A stretch of 64,000 nt of DNA, from contig JAEWCY010000132.1 of the NCBI GenBank assembly GCA_023390395.1, forward strand, positions 40,419 to 104,418. The letters run 5' to 3'. A program made the position numbers and the translations under genes. Below the pieces are notes generated by a model. The model ran no database searches and was not told the DNA's origin. It was given only the letters and a program-made list of their open reading frames with translations. Below are positions 26,379-35,122 of this stretch, in pieces. Every line of letters starts with the position of its first letter. The first letter of the stretch is position 1. Source of the stretch: Pseudomonadota bacterium (lineage in GTDB: Bacteria; Desulfobacterota; Desulfovibrionia; Desulfovibrionales; Desulfovibrionaceae).

Positions 26379-27416
26379 TTATTCCGCCGTTTCCGTCAGG
26401 CAGCCGTCGCAGCATTGCCCTTCGGGCCGGAAGCGCTCCTCCACGGAAGGCGCGACAGGCCGGACCGACCCCGGGGAGCGTTCGGCCGACAGGCCGCGAT
26501 GCTTGGGATGGCCGAGCAGCTTGGGAAAGAGAACCTCGCGCAGCCATTTGTGGGCGCAGTCGTTGTGGTGGCTCTCGTGCCACCACAGGGACATTTTGAC
26601 CGTCTGGGCCTCGAAGGGCAGGGTGAAGGACTTGAGGTTTCGGGCGTCGGGGCTGTTGCGGGCCACGTGCATGGGCACGACCGCCAAAAAGTCGGTTTTT
26701 TCCACCACGTTGAAGGCCAGGCGGTAGGAAGGCACCCGCAGCTTGACGTTGCGGCGAAGCCCCAGGGCGTGCAACGGCCGGTCCACGATTTTTTCCCAGC
26801 CGCCGCCCGTGACCACGTTGACGTGGGGATGGGCGATGAAATCCTCCAGGCGCAGGGCGGCCCGGCCGGCCAGGGGATGCCTGGCCCCGGCCACGCACAC
26901 CAGATAGTCCTCGTCCACGACCCGGCGGAACATGTTGGAGGGGAAGGTGTCGTCGATGCTGATGGCCAGGTGGATCTCGCCGGCGATCAGCATCTTTTTG
27001 GCGAAACGGTCCCAGTTGACGATGGTGAAGTTGATCTTGTCGAACTGGGCGTTGATGAACATCAGCGAGTCGTTGAGGATGTGCAGGGAGACGTAGTCCG
27101 GCGCGGCGATGATGAATTCCTTGGTCTGGCGGCTCGGCACGAAGTTCGAGGAGAGCATGCACTGGATGGAACCCACGAACTCGTCGAGCTTGGGCAGCAG
27201 TTCATGGGCCTTGGCCGACAGGATGTTGCCCTTGCCGGAACGCACGAGGAGCGGGTCCTGGAAATACTCCCGAAGTTGGGCGAGATTGCGGCTCATGGTC
27301 GATTGCGTGATGTTGAGGCGCTCCGCCGCATTGCTGACATTGCATTCGTCCAGCAGCGCCTTGAGGGAAAGCAGGAGATTCAAATTGATCTGTGCGAGCG
27401 CGACCAGGTCGATCAT
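26379..27416 (-). CDS. LysR-family regulator of aromatic-acid module 2
   Basis: Predicted 345-residue LTTR, paralogue of the protein at 20427-21392. The HTH (LSLKALLDECNVSNAAERLN then TQSTMSRNL) and REYFQDPLLVRSGKGNIL are almost shared, as is the C-terminal WWHE..xxxxAHKWLRE motif. Its C-terminus is about 25 residues longer, ending with CCDGC. It lies downstream of the lpdC-type gene on the same strand, separated by a hairpin-rich 356-nt gap. It probably controls the lpdC-transporter unit. Confidence 0.9.
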   Translation of the reverse strand: MIDLVALAQINLNLLLSLKALLDECNVSNAAERLNITQSTMSRNLAQLREYFQDPLLVRSGKGNILSAKAHELLPKLDEFVGSIQCMLSSNFVPSRQTKEFIIAAPDYVSLHILNDSLMFINAQFDKINFTIVNWDRFAKKMLIAGEIHLAISIDDTFPSNMFRRVVDEDYLVCVAGARHPLAGRAALRLEDFIAHPHVNVVTGGGWEKIVDRPLHALGLRRNVKLRVPSYRLAFNVVEKTDFLAVVPMHVARNSPDARNLKSFTLPFEAQTVKMSLWWHESHHNDCAHKWLREVLFPKLLGHPKHRGLSAERSPGSVRPVAPSVEERFRPEGQCCDGCLTETAE

Positions 27417-27772
27417 ACTGCAGACTCCCCGTCAGGGACGGCGGTCAGGATTGCCGGCCCTTAAGTCACAAAGACCACGATATTCAAACGACTTCTTTTT
27501 TTATAGCAAATCAACTCTCGGCTTTCAAGAAACATTATCCGCCGCTTCTATAGGCTTCCGGCGGCGTGTTTCTTTCACGGCTGCCTGCAGCCCCTTTCAT
27601 GCTCAAGCAGCGCAAAGAGGACCCGCCGGGAAGGCGGGTCCTCGTCAGACCGTTCGGGGCCGCGGCGTCCTCGACGCCGCGCCCTCGTCTCGCATGCCCG
27701 CCTCCTTGCGGGCGCGTCGCTAGAAGAAGTTTTTCCTAATGAATACGGGCATACCTGTGGGCTGGCGCAACA
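27417..27772. other. Hairpin-rich gap between the lpdC-type gene and its LysR gene
   Basis: No gene is seen. It contains a strong hairpin at 27617-27643 and smaller ones at about 27662-27680 (GCGGCGTC / GACGCCGC) and 27702-27719 (GCCCGC / GCGGGC). An AT-rich patch near 27480-27530 probably carries the LysR gene promoter. Confidence 0.55.
27617..27643 (-). terminator. Terminator-like hairpin after the lpdC-type gene
   Basis: Perfect 11-bp arms GAGGACCCGCC (27617-27627) / GGCGGGTCCTC (27633-27643); on the minus strand the stem is followed by TTTG. It probably ends the leftward transporter-lpdC transcript. Confidence 0.6.
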
Positions 27773-29254
27773 CTAGCCTTTCAGGAACCGGGTGTAGTCC
27801 ACTTCCTTGAACGGGGCGCGATGAAACCTGTCCTTGAGGGCGAAGGGCACGGTGCAGTCGAAGATGGCCTTGCAGGCGATGCCGTTGCCGCGGATGGACG
27901 GGCTCATTTCCGGGGTCTGGGACGGATCGAGGGGGTGGCAGCGCACGCCCGGGATGGGCACCACGTCGACGTCGGCCTGGAACCGGGTGGTCATGGCCCA
28001 CAGCACGTCGTTGGTGTCGAAGGGGTCCACGTCCTCGTCCACGAGGATGACGTGCTTGAGTTCCGAGAAGGCCGAGAAGGCGAGCAGGGCGGCTTGCCGC
28101 TGCCGGCCCTCGTCCGGGGGCGCGGACTTCTTCACCTGGAGCACGGCCAGGTATTTGCCGCCGCCCGAGGAGTGGGCGTAGACGTTCTGCAGAAATCCCG
28201 GCAGGGCCCGGCCGACCATGCCGATGATGCTGGCCTCGGTGGGGATGCCGGCCATGCTGACGTGCTCTTCGCTGGGGCCGATGCAGGTCTGCATGATGGG
28301 GTGCGGGCGGTGGGTGACGGCCTTGACCTTGATCACGGGCAGGGCCGGCTTGGCCGGGCCGTTGTAGCCCGGGAATTCGGGCATGGCCTTGCCGGTCTTG
28401 GAGAACTGGTCCTCGGCCACCCGCACGTCGGGCAGAAGCTCCCCTTCGATGACGATCTCGGCGTTGGCGATGGCCTTGGCGTCCACGGTCAGGCACTTGA
28501 CCAGTTCCACGGGCGTGTCGCGCAGCGCGCCGGCGATGCCGAGCTCGTTAAATCCCAGCGGCGTGGACGGGGCCTCGAAGCAGGCCGCGATGTAGACCGC
28601 CGGGTCGAGGCCGATGCTGATGGAGATGGGCTGGGGCTTGCCGGCCTTTTCCGCCTTCATGCGGAAGGCGTCGAGGTGGCGGCCCGGGACGAAGTACATG
28701 GAGATCTCGTCCGCGCCCTGGACGCACAAACGGTGGATGGTCACGTCCTCCTCGCCGGTCTCCGGGTCCGCGCCGTAGCACAGGCCCATGGTGATGTAGG
28801 GGCCGGCGTCCTCGGGCGTGTTGGTGGGGGCGGGGATGAGCTTTCGCAGGTCGAAGCCCGGATCCGTGGCGTAGTGGACCACCTCCTGGCAGGCGGCCTT
28901 CTCGCGCGCCACCATGACCGGGGCCACGGGGTGCTCGAGGGCCCGGCACATGTGGAAGCCGAGCTTTTCCGGCGCGGCGCCGAGCAGCATGGCCACGCGC
29001 TTGCGGCTGGCCAGCATGCCGATGACCACCCGGGCGTCCTCGTAGCCCTTGATGTTGGTGAAGACCATGGCCGGACCGGCCTTGGTGGGACGCATGACCG
29101 TGCCGCCCGCGCCCACGTAGCGGTAGACGCCGGACAGTTCGGCCATGGGGTCCACGGCGACGTCGGTGGTCAGCAGCTGCCCTTCGACGCCCTCGAGCAG
29201 GCGCAGGGCGGAACGCAGGTCGGTGACGGCGACCTTTTTCGAAGCATCGGACAT
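27773..29254 (-). CDS. lpdC: UbiD-family gallate-type decarboxylase (LpdC-like catalytic subunit)
   Basis: Predicted 493-residue decarboxylase. AELSGVYRYVGAGGTVMRPT near 39-58, APTNTPEDAGPYITMGL, GKAMPEFPGYNG, IGPSEEHVSMAGIPTEASI and RQAALLAFSAFSELKHVILVDEDVD are all strongly characteristic of Lactobacillus-type LpdC, distinct from the EcdC-type paralogue at 24366. Expected reaction is gallate or protocatechuate decarboxylation with prenylated FMN. AGGAGG lies 7 nt before the ATG at 29252-29254. The transporter gene is 68 nt upstream on the same strand. No UbiX or LpdD gene is adjacent; these may come from module 1. Confidence 0.92.
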   Translation of the reverse strand: MSDASKKVAVTDLRSALRLLEGVEGQLLTTDVAVDPMAELSGVYRYVGAGGTVMRPTKAGPAMVFTNIKGYEDARVVIGMLASRKRVAMLLGAAPEKLGFHMCRALEHPVAPVMVAREKAACQEVVHYATDPGFDLRKLIPAPTNTPEDAGPYITMGLCYGADPETGEEDVTIHRLCVQGADEISMYFVPGRHLDAFRMKAEKAGKPQPISISIGLDPAVYIAACFEAPSTPLGFNELGIAGALRDTPVELVKCLTVDAKAIANAEIVIEGELLPDVRVAEDQFSKTGKAMPEFPGYNGPAKPALPVIKVKAVTHRPHPIMQTCIGPSEEHVSMAGIPTEASIIGMVGRALPGFLQNVYAHSSGGGKYLAVLQVKKSAPPDEGRQRQAALLAFSAFSELKHVILVDEDVDPFDTNDVLWAMTTRFQADVDVVPIPGVRCHPLDPSQTPEMSPSIRGNGIACKAIFDCTVPFALKDRFHRAPFKEVDYTRFLKG

Positions 29255-29322
29255 TGCAACTCCTCCTGGTTTCATGCGTATGTTCGCGGCCGGCGCCGGC
29301 CGTGAATGGTTGTCGCCCGCCC

Positions 29323-30705
29323 CTACAGAAGGCCGATGATCTTCCACCAGGGAATGACCACGGCCAGGGGCAGGATGAAGACGATGGCGGTCAGGGGCAC
29401 GCCGAAGCGGATGACGTCCCTGTCCGTGTACAGGCCCTGCTTTTCGCCCAGGCCCACCAGGATGTTCATGTGGTGGAAGGGCAGGATGTAGTGGATGAAG
29501 ATGGCGATGTAGACGAGCAGCGACGGCACCAGCGGGTTCATGCCGGCCGAGTCGCCGAACTGGATGAGCGTGGGGATGGCGATGCCCATGACGGCCATGA
29601 CGCTGCCCAGGCACATGTGGATGGCCAGGGCGATGCAGGTGACGAACAAGGCGAACATGAAAGGATTGACCGGGGCGTTGGCCGGCAAAAGGACGCTGGC
29701 CACCCAGGCGTTCATGCCGGAGACGGCCCCGACCCGGCCGATGGCCAGGGCGGCGGTCAGGAAGAAGGCCGTTTCGATGGGCACGTCCCGCCAGGAGCTC
29801 GGCTTGAGCACGCCGCCCACCTTGGGCAGGGCCAGGCCCATGGCCACGACCAGGGCGATCCAGCCGCAGTGGATCTTGTGCAGGCTGTCCGTGGCCCACA
29901 GCACGATGGCCAGGCCGATCCAGAGGATGCAGCGCCACTCCGCGCCGGTCAGGGGGCCGAGGTCGGCCAGGAGCTTGCGCATCTCCTCCTTGTCCACGCG
30001 CACCTCGGCCGTGGGCTTATACAGCATGAGCTGCAGGGCCAGCGTCAGGATGGTGGCCGCGATGCCGGGCAGGCCCATCATCCACAGCCAGCCGAGCCAG
30101 CTCACGGCCTGGCCGGACATTTCCACGGCCACCGGGTTGACCGTGGCGTCGCCCGTCAAGAGCACCATGGAGGTGGGCACCGAGCCGGCGAACACGGCCA
30201 GGCCGATGTTGACGGCGTCCTTCACGGGAATCTTGGCGCTTTTGACGATGATGCCCACCACGGACATGATCAGGAAGCTGCGCGGCCAGGGATGGGGAAT
30301 GATGAAGCTCAGCAGCAGCCCGAGGACGTACATGCCGACGATGATGCTGCGGTAGGAATTGACGTACTTGATGATGTAGGAATAGGCGATGCGCTTGCCC
30401 AGGCCCGACTCGTTCACGGCCGAGGCGATGAGGTAGGCGCCGATGATCATGTAGATGATGGGCGTGGTCCACAGGCCGAACACGATGTTCGACGGCGCGA
30501 CGCCGAGGAGGACGTACAAGGTCAGGAGGATGACCGAGGTGTAGCCGGGATGCATGACCTTGGTCGCCCACCAGATGACGGCCAGCAAGCTGATGGCCAG
30601 ACATCGCTGCCCGGCGGGCGCGATGTCGCCCAGTGGCAGTATGCCGACGAGCAGAGCCACAATGATGCCGCCGATGAATCCGATCATACTGATGTTTTTC
30701 GCCAT
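29323..30705 (-). CDS. DASS-family anion transporter 2 (aromatic-acid importer candidate)
   Basis: Predicted 460-residue inner-membrane transporter, same length as and strongly similar to the protein at 21890-23272, for example RSFLIMSVVGIIVKSAKIPVKDAVNIGLAVFAGS and IHYILPFHHMNILVGLGEKQG. It is the first gene of the leftward unit with lpdC, so it probably brings in the lpdC substrate. The ATG at 30703-30705 matches the paralogue's start. A T-N11-A dyad lies 90 nt upstream. Confidence 0.88.
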   Translation of the reverse strand: MAKNISMIGFIGGIIVALLVGILPLGDIAPAGQRCLAISLLAVIWWATKVMHPGYTSVILLTLYVLLGVAPSNIVFGLWTTPIIYMIIGAYLIASAVNESGLGKRIAYSYIIKYVNSYRSIIVGMYVLGLLLSFIIPHPWPRSFLIMSVVGIIVKSAKIPVKDAVNIGLAVFAGSVPTSMVLLTGDATVNPVAVEMSGQAVSWLGWLWMMGLPGIAATILTLALQLMLYKPTAEVRVDKEEMRKLLADLGPLTGAEWRCILWIGLAIVLWATDSLHKIHCGWIALVVAMGLALPKVGGVLKPSSWRDVPIETAFFLTAALAIGRVGAVSGMNAWVASVLLPANAPVNPFMFALFVTCIALAIHMCLGSVMAVMGIAIPTLIQFGDSAGMNPLVPSLLVYIAIFIHYILPFHHMNILVGLGEKQGLYTDRDVIRFGVPLTAIVFILPLAVVIPWWKIIGLL

Positions 30706-30794
30706 CCCTCTCGTGCTCCTTCCTGAATGAGTATTTGTTCAATTCATCATGCTTCTCCGGTTCGGTGTCCATCGCATATTCCGCATCGCCAACG

Positions 30795-30807
30795 TGCATG
30801 ATTTGCA
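30795..30807. promoter_or_regulatory. Candidate LysR-type operator upstream of transporter 2
   Basis: TGCATGATTTGCA, T-N11-A, 11/13 identical to the dyad at 21605-21617 before transporter 1. It lies 90-102 nt upstream of the transporter-2 ATG. Confidence 0.55.
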
Positions 30808-30878
30808 AGTCCGATTCTGCTGCAACGCAGTGGCGGCGGCCGACGGTTCCCGTTGTTTCGGAGTCGCCGGGCGGGCGT

Positions 30879-30915
30879 AAAAAAACCCCTTGCCGGCGGG
30901 CGCGCCGGCAAGGGG
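30879..30915 (-). terminator. Rho-independent terminator of the chemoreceptor gene
   Basis: On the minus strand a perfect 12-bp stem, CCCCTTGCCGGC with its complement (30886-30897 and 30904-30915), is followed by seven Ts (A-run 30879-30885). It lies 29 nt after the stop of the gene at 30944-33040. Confidence 0.92.
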
Positions 30916-30943
30916 CCTGGCGGCGCGCCCGCGCCGGGCGAGG

Positions 30944-33040
30944 TCACTTCCCGGCGCTTCCGACGAGCCGCAGGGGCGCGGCCGCGGGCTGGCCCGGCAG
31001 GGCGTCGGTGGCGGACTGCATGCCGTCGATGAGGCTTCTCAGGCGCTTGGTCTGGCCGGCCAGCTCGGCCACGACACCCGCCGAGTGGTGCTGCGCCTGG
31101 GCCGATTCCCCGGCCAGGCGGTTGATGTCCGCGATGCTGCGGTTGATCTCCTCGGTGGTGATGGACTGCTGCTCGGCCGCCGTGGCGATGGCCCGGACCT
31201 GGTCCGTGGTCCGGTCGACCAGGCCGACGATGGCGGCCAGGGTTTCGCCGGACTGGCCGGCCAGGGCGGTGGCCTCGTCGATGCGCTTGGCCGCCAGTTC
31301 GACGTTGTCGATGTTTTGCCGGGTGCCGTGCTGGATGCTGCCGATGGCCTCGCCCACTTCTTTTGTGGCGGCCATGGTCTTTTCGGCGAGTTTTCTGACT
31401 TCGTCGGCCACCACGGCGAAGCCGCGCCCGGCCTCGCCGGCCCGGGCCGCCTCGATGGCGGCGTTTAAGGCCAAAAGGTTCGTCTGGTCGGCGATGTCCG
31501 AGATGACGGACATGATGCGGCCGATGCCCTCGGCCTGCTGGCCCAGCTCGCGCATGTCCCTCTTGAGGGACAGGGCCTTGGCCTGGACCTCGCCGATGCT
31601 CTGGATGACCCGGGTCACGATGTCCGAGCCGTCGCTGGCCGTGCGGCGGGCCTGGTCCGCGGTTTCGGCCGCGTCCGAGGCGCTCTGGGCCACGGCCAGG
31701 ACCGTGGCGTTCATTTCTTCCATGGAGGTGGCCGTCTCGCCGATGCGGTTGGACTGTTCCTGGGAGCCTTGGCTGGACTGGGCGAGCTGGGACGAGATGT
31801 CGCCGGTTGCGGCGTCGACGGCCGAGACGATGCCTTCGAGCTGGTCGGCGGCCTGGAGCATGCCGGCCTGGCGGGCGTGCTCGGCCTGCCGCCTGGCCTC
31901 TTCGGCCTCGGCCATGGCCTGCCGGGCCCTTTCGGTCTCGGCCGCGGCCAGGGCTTCCTTGGACTCGGCCTCGCCGATCTTGCCTTTGAGGTTTTCCACC
32001 ATCTTGGCCATGGCCCGCTGGAGGGAGCCGATCTCGTCGCGGCGGTCGGCCCCCAGGGCGGTGTCCAGGTCGCCGCCGGCGATGCGGGTCGCGGCCGCGA
32101 CCAGCGCGCCGACCGGCTGCAGCACGTTGATGGACAGGATGGCCCAGACGCCGAGGACGAAAAGCACGACGATCCCTCCGGACATGCCCAGGATGGCGAG
32201 GCCGAGATGCCTGGCGTCGGCGAAGGCCTCGTTGGCGTTGACGACCATGCCCACGACCCAGCCGGTATGCTCCGACCGCTTGAAGAGGATGATCCGGCGC
32301 TGGCCGTCCTCGACCACGTCGAGGGAGCCGGCCGACTGGGTGGCGATGCGGCTGCCGTAGGCGGCGTCCTTGAAGATGTTGCGCTTGCCCACGAATTCGC
32401 GCTGGGGGTGGGCCAGGACCAGGCCGTCGGCCGAGGCCACGGAGGCGTAGCCCTTGGCCGAGGTCAGGGGATCGACGAATTCCTTGGTGAAAAGCCCCAG
32501 GCGGATGCCCGCGACCAGCACGCCCAGGGGCTTGGAGCCGTCGCCCACGGGCACGGCGACCACGAAGACCGGCTCGCCCTTGTCGGCGCTTAAAAGCGGC
32601 GAGGAAAGGTAGGGCCGCCCCTCCATGGCCTTCTTGAAGTATTCCCGGGCGGCGAAGTCCTTGCCGGTCAGGGAGTCGTTGGAGCTCGTCAGGATGACGC
32701 CCCTGGCGTCGATGAGGAAGAGGTTGTCGTAATTGGGATGCCGGGAGACGACGTCGGCGAGCAGCGATTTGGCCGCGGCCAGGTCCTCGCTTCCGGCGAC
32801 GGACTGTTTCGCGGCCGCGACGATGGTGGCCGTGTGGCTTATGGAAAGAACCTCGTTGCGCGTGTCCTCTATCCAGAGATCCACGGTGGACAGGAGCGAA
32901 GCCAGATTGGTCCTGGCCATTTCAAGGGAGATCTCTTGCAGCGAATCGGTGCTCCGCTGGTAGGTGAACCAGGTGGTGATGGACATGCCTGCAATGATGA
33001 GCGCAATCGTAGGCAATATGAACTTGGCCTTCAATTTCAT
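30944..33040 (-). CDS. Methyl-accepting chemotaxis protein with periplasmic Cache domain
   Basis: Predicted 698-residue chemoreceptor. A membrane helix near 8-26 is followed by a periplasmic dCache-like ligand domain (about 30-275, with NYDNLFLIDARGVILTSSND and AAREYFKKAMEGRPYLSSP). A second membrane helix near 283-305, a HAMP region and a signalling coiled coil follow; the hairpin tip is ISDIADQTNLLALNAAIEAA then RAGEAGRGFAVVADEVRKLA. It lies next to the gallate-type module, and a TGCAT-N3-ATGCA dyad upstream resembles those before both transporters, so aromatic acids are a plausible ligand. It ends in a clear terminator. Confidence 0.93.
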   Translation of the reverse strand: MKLKAKFILPTIALIIAGMSITTWFTYQRSTDSLQEISLEMARTNLASLLSTVDLWIEDTRNEVLSISHTATIVAAAKQSVAGSEDLAAAKSLLADVVSRHPNYDNLFLIDARGVILTSSNDSLTGKDFAAREYFKKAMEGRPYLSSPLLSADKGEPVFVVAVPVGDGSKPLGVLVAGIRLGLFTKEFVDPLTSAKGYASVASADGLVLAHPQREFVGKRNIFKDAAYGSRIATQSAGSLDVVEDGQRRIILFKRSEHTGWVVGMVVNANEAFADARHLGLAILGMSGGIVVLFVLGVWAILSINVLQPVGALVAAATRIAGGDLDTALGADRRDEIGSLQRAMAKMVENLKGKIGEAESKEALAAAETERARQAMAEAEEARRQAEHARQAGMLQAADQLEGIVSAVDAATGDISSQLAQSSQGSQEQSNRIGETATSMEEMNATVLAVAQSASDAAETADQARRTASDGSDIVTRVIQSIGEVQAKALSLKRDMRELGQQAEGIGRIMSVISDIADQTNLLALNAAIEAARAGEAGRGFAVVADEVRKLAEKTMAATKEVGEAIGSIQHGTRQNIDNVELAAKRIDEATALAGQSGETLAAIVGLVDRTTDQVRAIATAAEQQSITTEEINRSIADINRLAGESAQAQHHSAGVVAELAGQTKRLRSLIDGMQSATDALPGQPAAAPLRLVGSAGK

Positions 33041-33170
33041 GCTGCACCTGCTTTAGATGATTTTCTCTCACATGGTGTCGACCGGTCTGCCTTCCTTGTC
33101 CTGTTTTGCGGTGGACATCTTCTGCATTGTATGTATTCAAGGGTAAATTTGCCGGTCAAGGTGATTGCAT

Positions 33171-33183
33171 TGCATTTTATGCA
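33171..33183. promoter_or_regulatory. T-N11-A dyad upstream of the chemoreceptor gene
   Basis: TGCATTTTATGCA, a perfect 5-3-5 palindrome sharing the TGCAT...TGCA frame with the candidate LysR sites at 21605 and 30795. It lies 131-143 nt upstream of the chemoreceptor ATG. Confidence 0.5.
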
Positions 33184-33251
33184 TATTGAGTATGTCGGGG
33201 GCGAATGCGGCGTCCGCAAGGCGCATGCCGCCGGCGTCGCTTGCCGGAATG

Positions 33252-33287
33252 AAAAAGCGGCCCGCCCCGACCTCGGGACGGGCCGCT
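33252..33287 (-). terminator. Rho-independent terminator of the porin gene
   Basis: On the minus strand a 9-bp stem AGCGGCCCG / CGGGCCGCT (33279-33287 with 33256-33264), with further pairing possible in the loop, is followed by a T-run (A-run 33252-33256). It lies about 65 nt after the porin stop. Confidence 0.85.
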
Positions 33288-33350
33288 CCCCGGCGGCCGC
33301 GCGGCGGCGGACGGCGAATTCGCGACGCGAGGCGGATGCGCGAAGCCGGC

Positions 33351-34853
33351 TCAATATTTGTAGGTGAAGCCCAGGGCGACCTTCCAGGAACCGCCCATGT
33401 CGTCGACCTTGTGGACCAGGCGGCGTCCCCAGACGCTCTCCTGGAAATCGCCCTTGGCCCAGCCGGTCTCCATGCGGATCTTGAGGTTCTCGTAGAGGGA
33501 GTATTCGCTGTCGAGGTTCACGGCGAACTCGTGCTCGTTGCTGGTCAGGTCGCGGCCCATGCTGAAGTAGGGGTTGCTGCCGGCGTAGAGGTCGCCGCCG
33601 CCCAGGTAGTAGTTGAGGAACCGCACGGCCTTGGGCGAGTTGTTGCCGTGGATGTAGGCGAAGGTCAGGGTGCTGGAGAGCTTTTCCACGAAGGACATGT
33701 TCTTGAGCGACGCGGCCAGGCCGTAGGTGCCGACCGGATCCACGCCCATGTTGGAGTTTCTGCCCAGCACCTGGCCGCCGTCAAACAGGAACGAACCGCC
33801 GCCGGGTCCCCAGGCCGGCCGCGAGTGGGGCATGCGCTCGGAGCCGTTTAACGTCGAGGAGTCCTCGCCGGTTCCCCACCAGGCGAAGAGTTGCGGCGTA
33901 AGCAGGTCCCAGCCGGTGAATTCCGTGCCGAAATCGATGAACCAGCCACCGCGCTTGCTTTTCTTGCGGTCGTCCGACGCGCCGCCGCCGTACATCACGT
34001 CGGCGTAGAAGCGCACCGGATCCAGGGCGCTGACCTCGAACGCGCCGCCGCCCCAGTAATAGAGGTTCTGCTGGTTCTTCCATTTGGTCGGCGTGACCAG
34101 GGTGCCGGCGGACAGCAGGTCCTCGGCCACGGCGGCCTGGAAGAAGGTGGAGGCGTAGGTGGTGTAGAAGGCGGTGCCCTTGCCGGCCACGCCCAGGATG
34201 GCCCAGGGGGTCACCTTGAAGCCCGGCGTGGTCACGGGCAGGGTCAGGAAGTACCAGTCCAGTTCGTCGTCGGACTGGCTGGTGGTGGTGTCGTAGGTGC
34301 GGTTGGTGTCGATCATGCGGGCGAAGCCGGCGTTGAGCGAGAGGAGGTCCGGGATTAGCGGCGCGCGCACGGTCAGGGCGGCGGCCGTGTCGTCGAAGAG
34401 CAGGCTGCCGGAGAAGATGGGGCTCTGGGGAAAGCTCAGGTCCTGCAGGCCGGCCGTGACCTCGACGTCGCAGCCCGGCCATTTGAATTGGAGGAAGGCC
34501 TGGTAGACCAGGATGCCGTTGGCGTCGGGGTTGGCCGCGGTGTAGGTGCCGGTGCCCCAGGTGTTGTCTATCTTGATGCCGAGCCTGAACTTCACGGCTT
34601 CGTTGGCCACGAAGTCCGTGCGCACGCGCAGGCGCTGCCAGACCTCGAAGGTGTCCTCGGTCTTGGTCCCGGCCTTGGTCCAGGTCGGCGTGTTGGACGT
34701 CCAGCCGGCGTTGTTCCAGCCGGTGAAGTTGTGGCCGCTGAAGTAGACGCCGTAGACGCGCGCGTCGCCGACGAACTTCACTTCCGTGGCCGCCCGGGCC
34801 GGACCGGCCGCCAGGATGGCGGCAAGCAAGGCAAACACTGCGGCAAATCGCAT
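33351..34853 (-). CDS. Outer-membrane homotrimeric porin (Desulfovibrio type)
   Basis: Predicted 500-residue beta-barrel porin. A Sec signal peptide (MRFAAVFALLAAILAAGPARA, cleavage before ATEVKF) and the first strand VKFVGDARVYGVYFSGHNFTGW are typical of the abundant trimeric porins of sulfate-reducing Desulfovibrio. The barrel ends with the expected aromatic residue in KVALGFTYKY. The ATG at 34851-34853 has GGGAGG 4 nt upstream. The gene is monocistronic with a strong terminator. A 12-bp sequence 18 nt upstream of the start recurs in inverted form at 35111, near the LuxR-HTH gene. Confidence 0.9.
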   Translation of the reverse strand: MRFAAVFALLAAILAAGPARAATEVKFVGDARVYGVYFSGHNFTGWNNAGWTSNTPTWTKAGTKTEDTFEVWQRLRVRTDFVANEAVKFRLGIKIDNTWGTGTYTAANPDANGILVYQAFLQFKWPGCDVEVTAGLQDLSFPQSPIFSGSLLFDDTAAALTVRAPLIPDLLSLNAGFARMIDTNRTYDTTTSQSDDELDWYFLTLPVTTPGFKVTPWAILGVAGKGTAFYTTYASTFFQAAVAEDLLSAGTLVTPTKWKNQQNLYYWGGGAFEVSALDPVRFYADVMYGGGASDDRKKSKRGGWFIDFGTEFTGWDLLTPQLFAWWGTGEDSSTLNGSERMPHSRPAWGPGGGSFLFDGGQVLGRNSNMGVDPVGTYGLAASLKNMSFVEKLSSTLTFAYIHGNNSPKAVRFLNYYLGGGDLYAGSNPYFSMGRDLTSNEHEFAVNLDSEYSLYENLKIRMETGWAKGDFQESVWGRRLVHKVDDMGGSWKVALGFTYKY

Positions 34854-34870
34854 CGTTCCTCCCTCCGTTA

Positions 34871-35122
34871 CAGGTTGCGCAACAGCCGATAGGTGGTCCC
34901 TTTCCTCGCATCCCTTCGGGATGTCCTTGATCGCCATGGAAGAGAAGCGTCCGGGGCAAAGCCACAAGGGAACGCCCCCGGACAGGTCCAGCAATGAAGC
35001 GGCAGTCCGCCCCCCGTAGCGGACTCCCGGATCGAACTTGCGTAGCGGTGCTCAACCAGGAAAAACTGTTTGAATTTATGCCCAGCCGACTGACGGGCTT
35101 CAAGAGCATTTTGCGCAACCTG
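34871..35122. repeat. Pair of inverted 12-bp repeats flanking the porin / LuxR-HTH intergenic region
   Basis: CAGGTTGCGCAA at 34871-34882 and its exact complement TTGCGCAACCTG at 35111-35122, each with the internal palindrome TTGCGCAA. The first is in the porin leader. The second is inside the longest LuxR-HTH reading frame but would be upstream of later possible starts. Confidence 0.5.
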
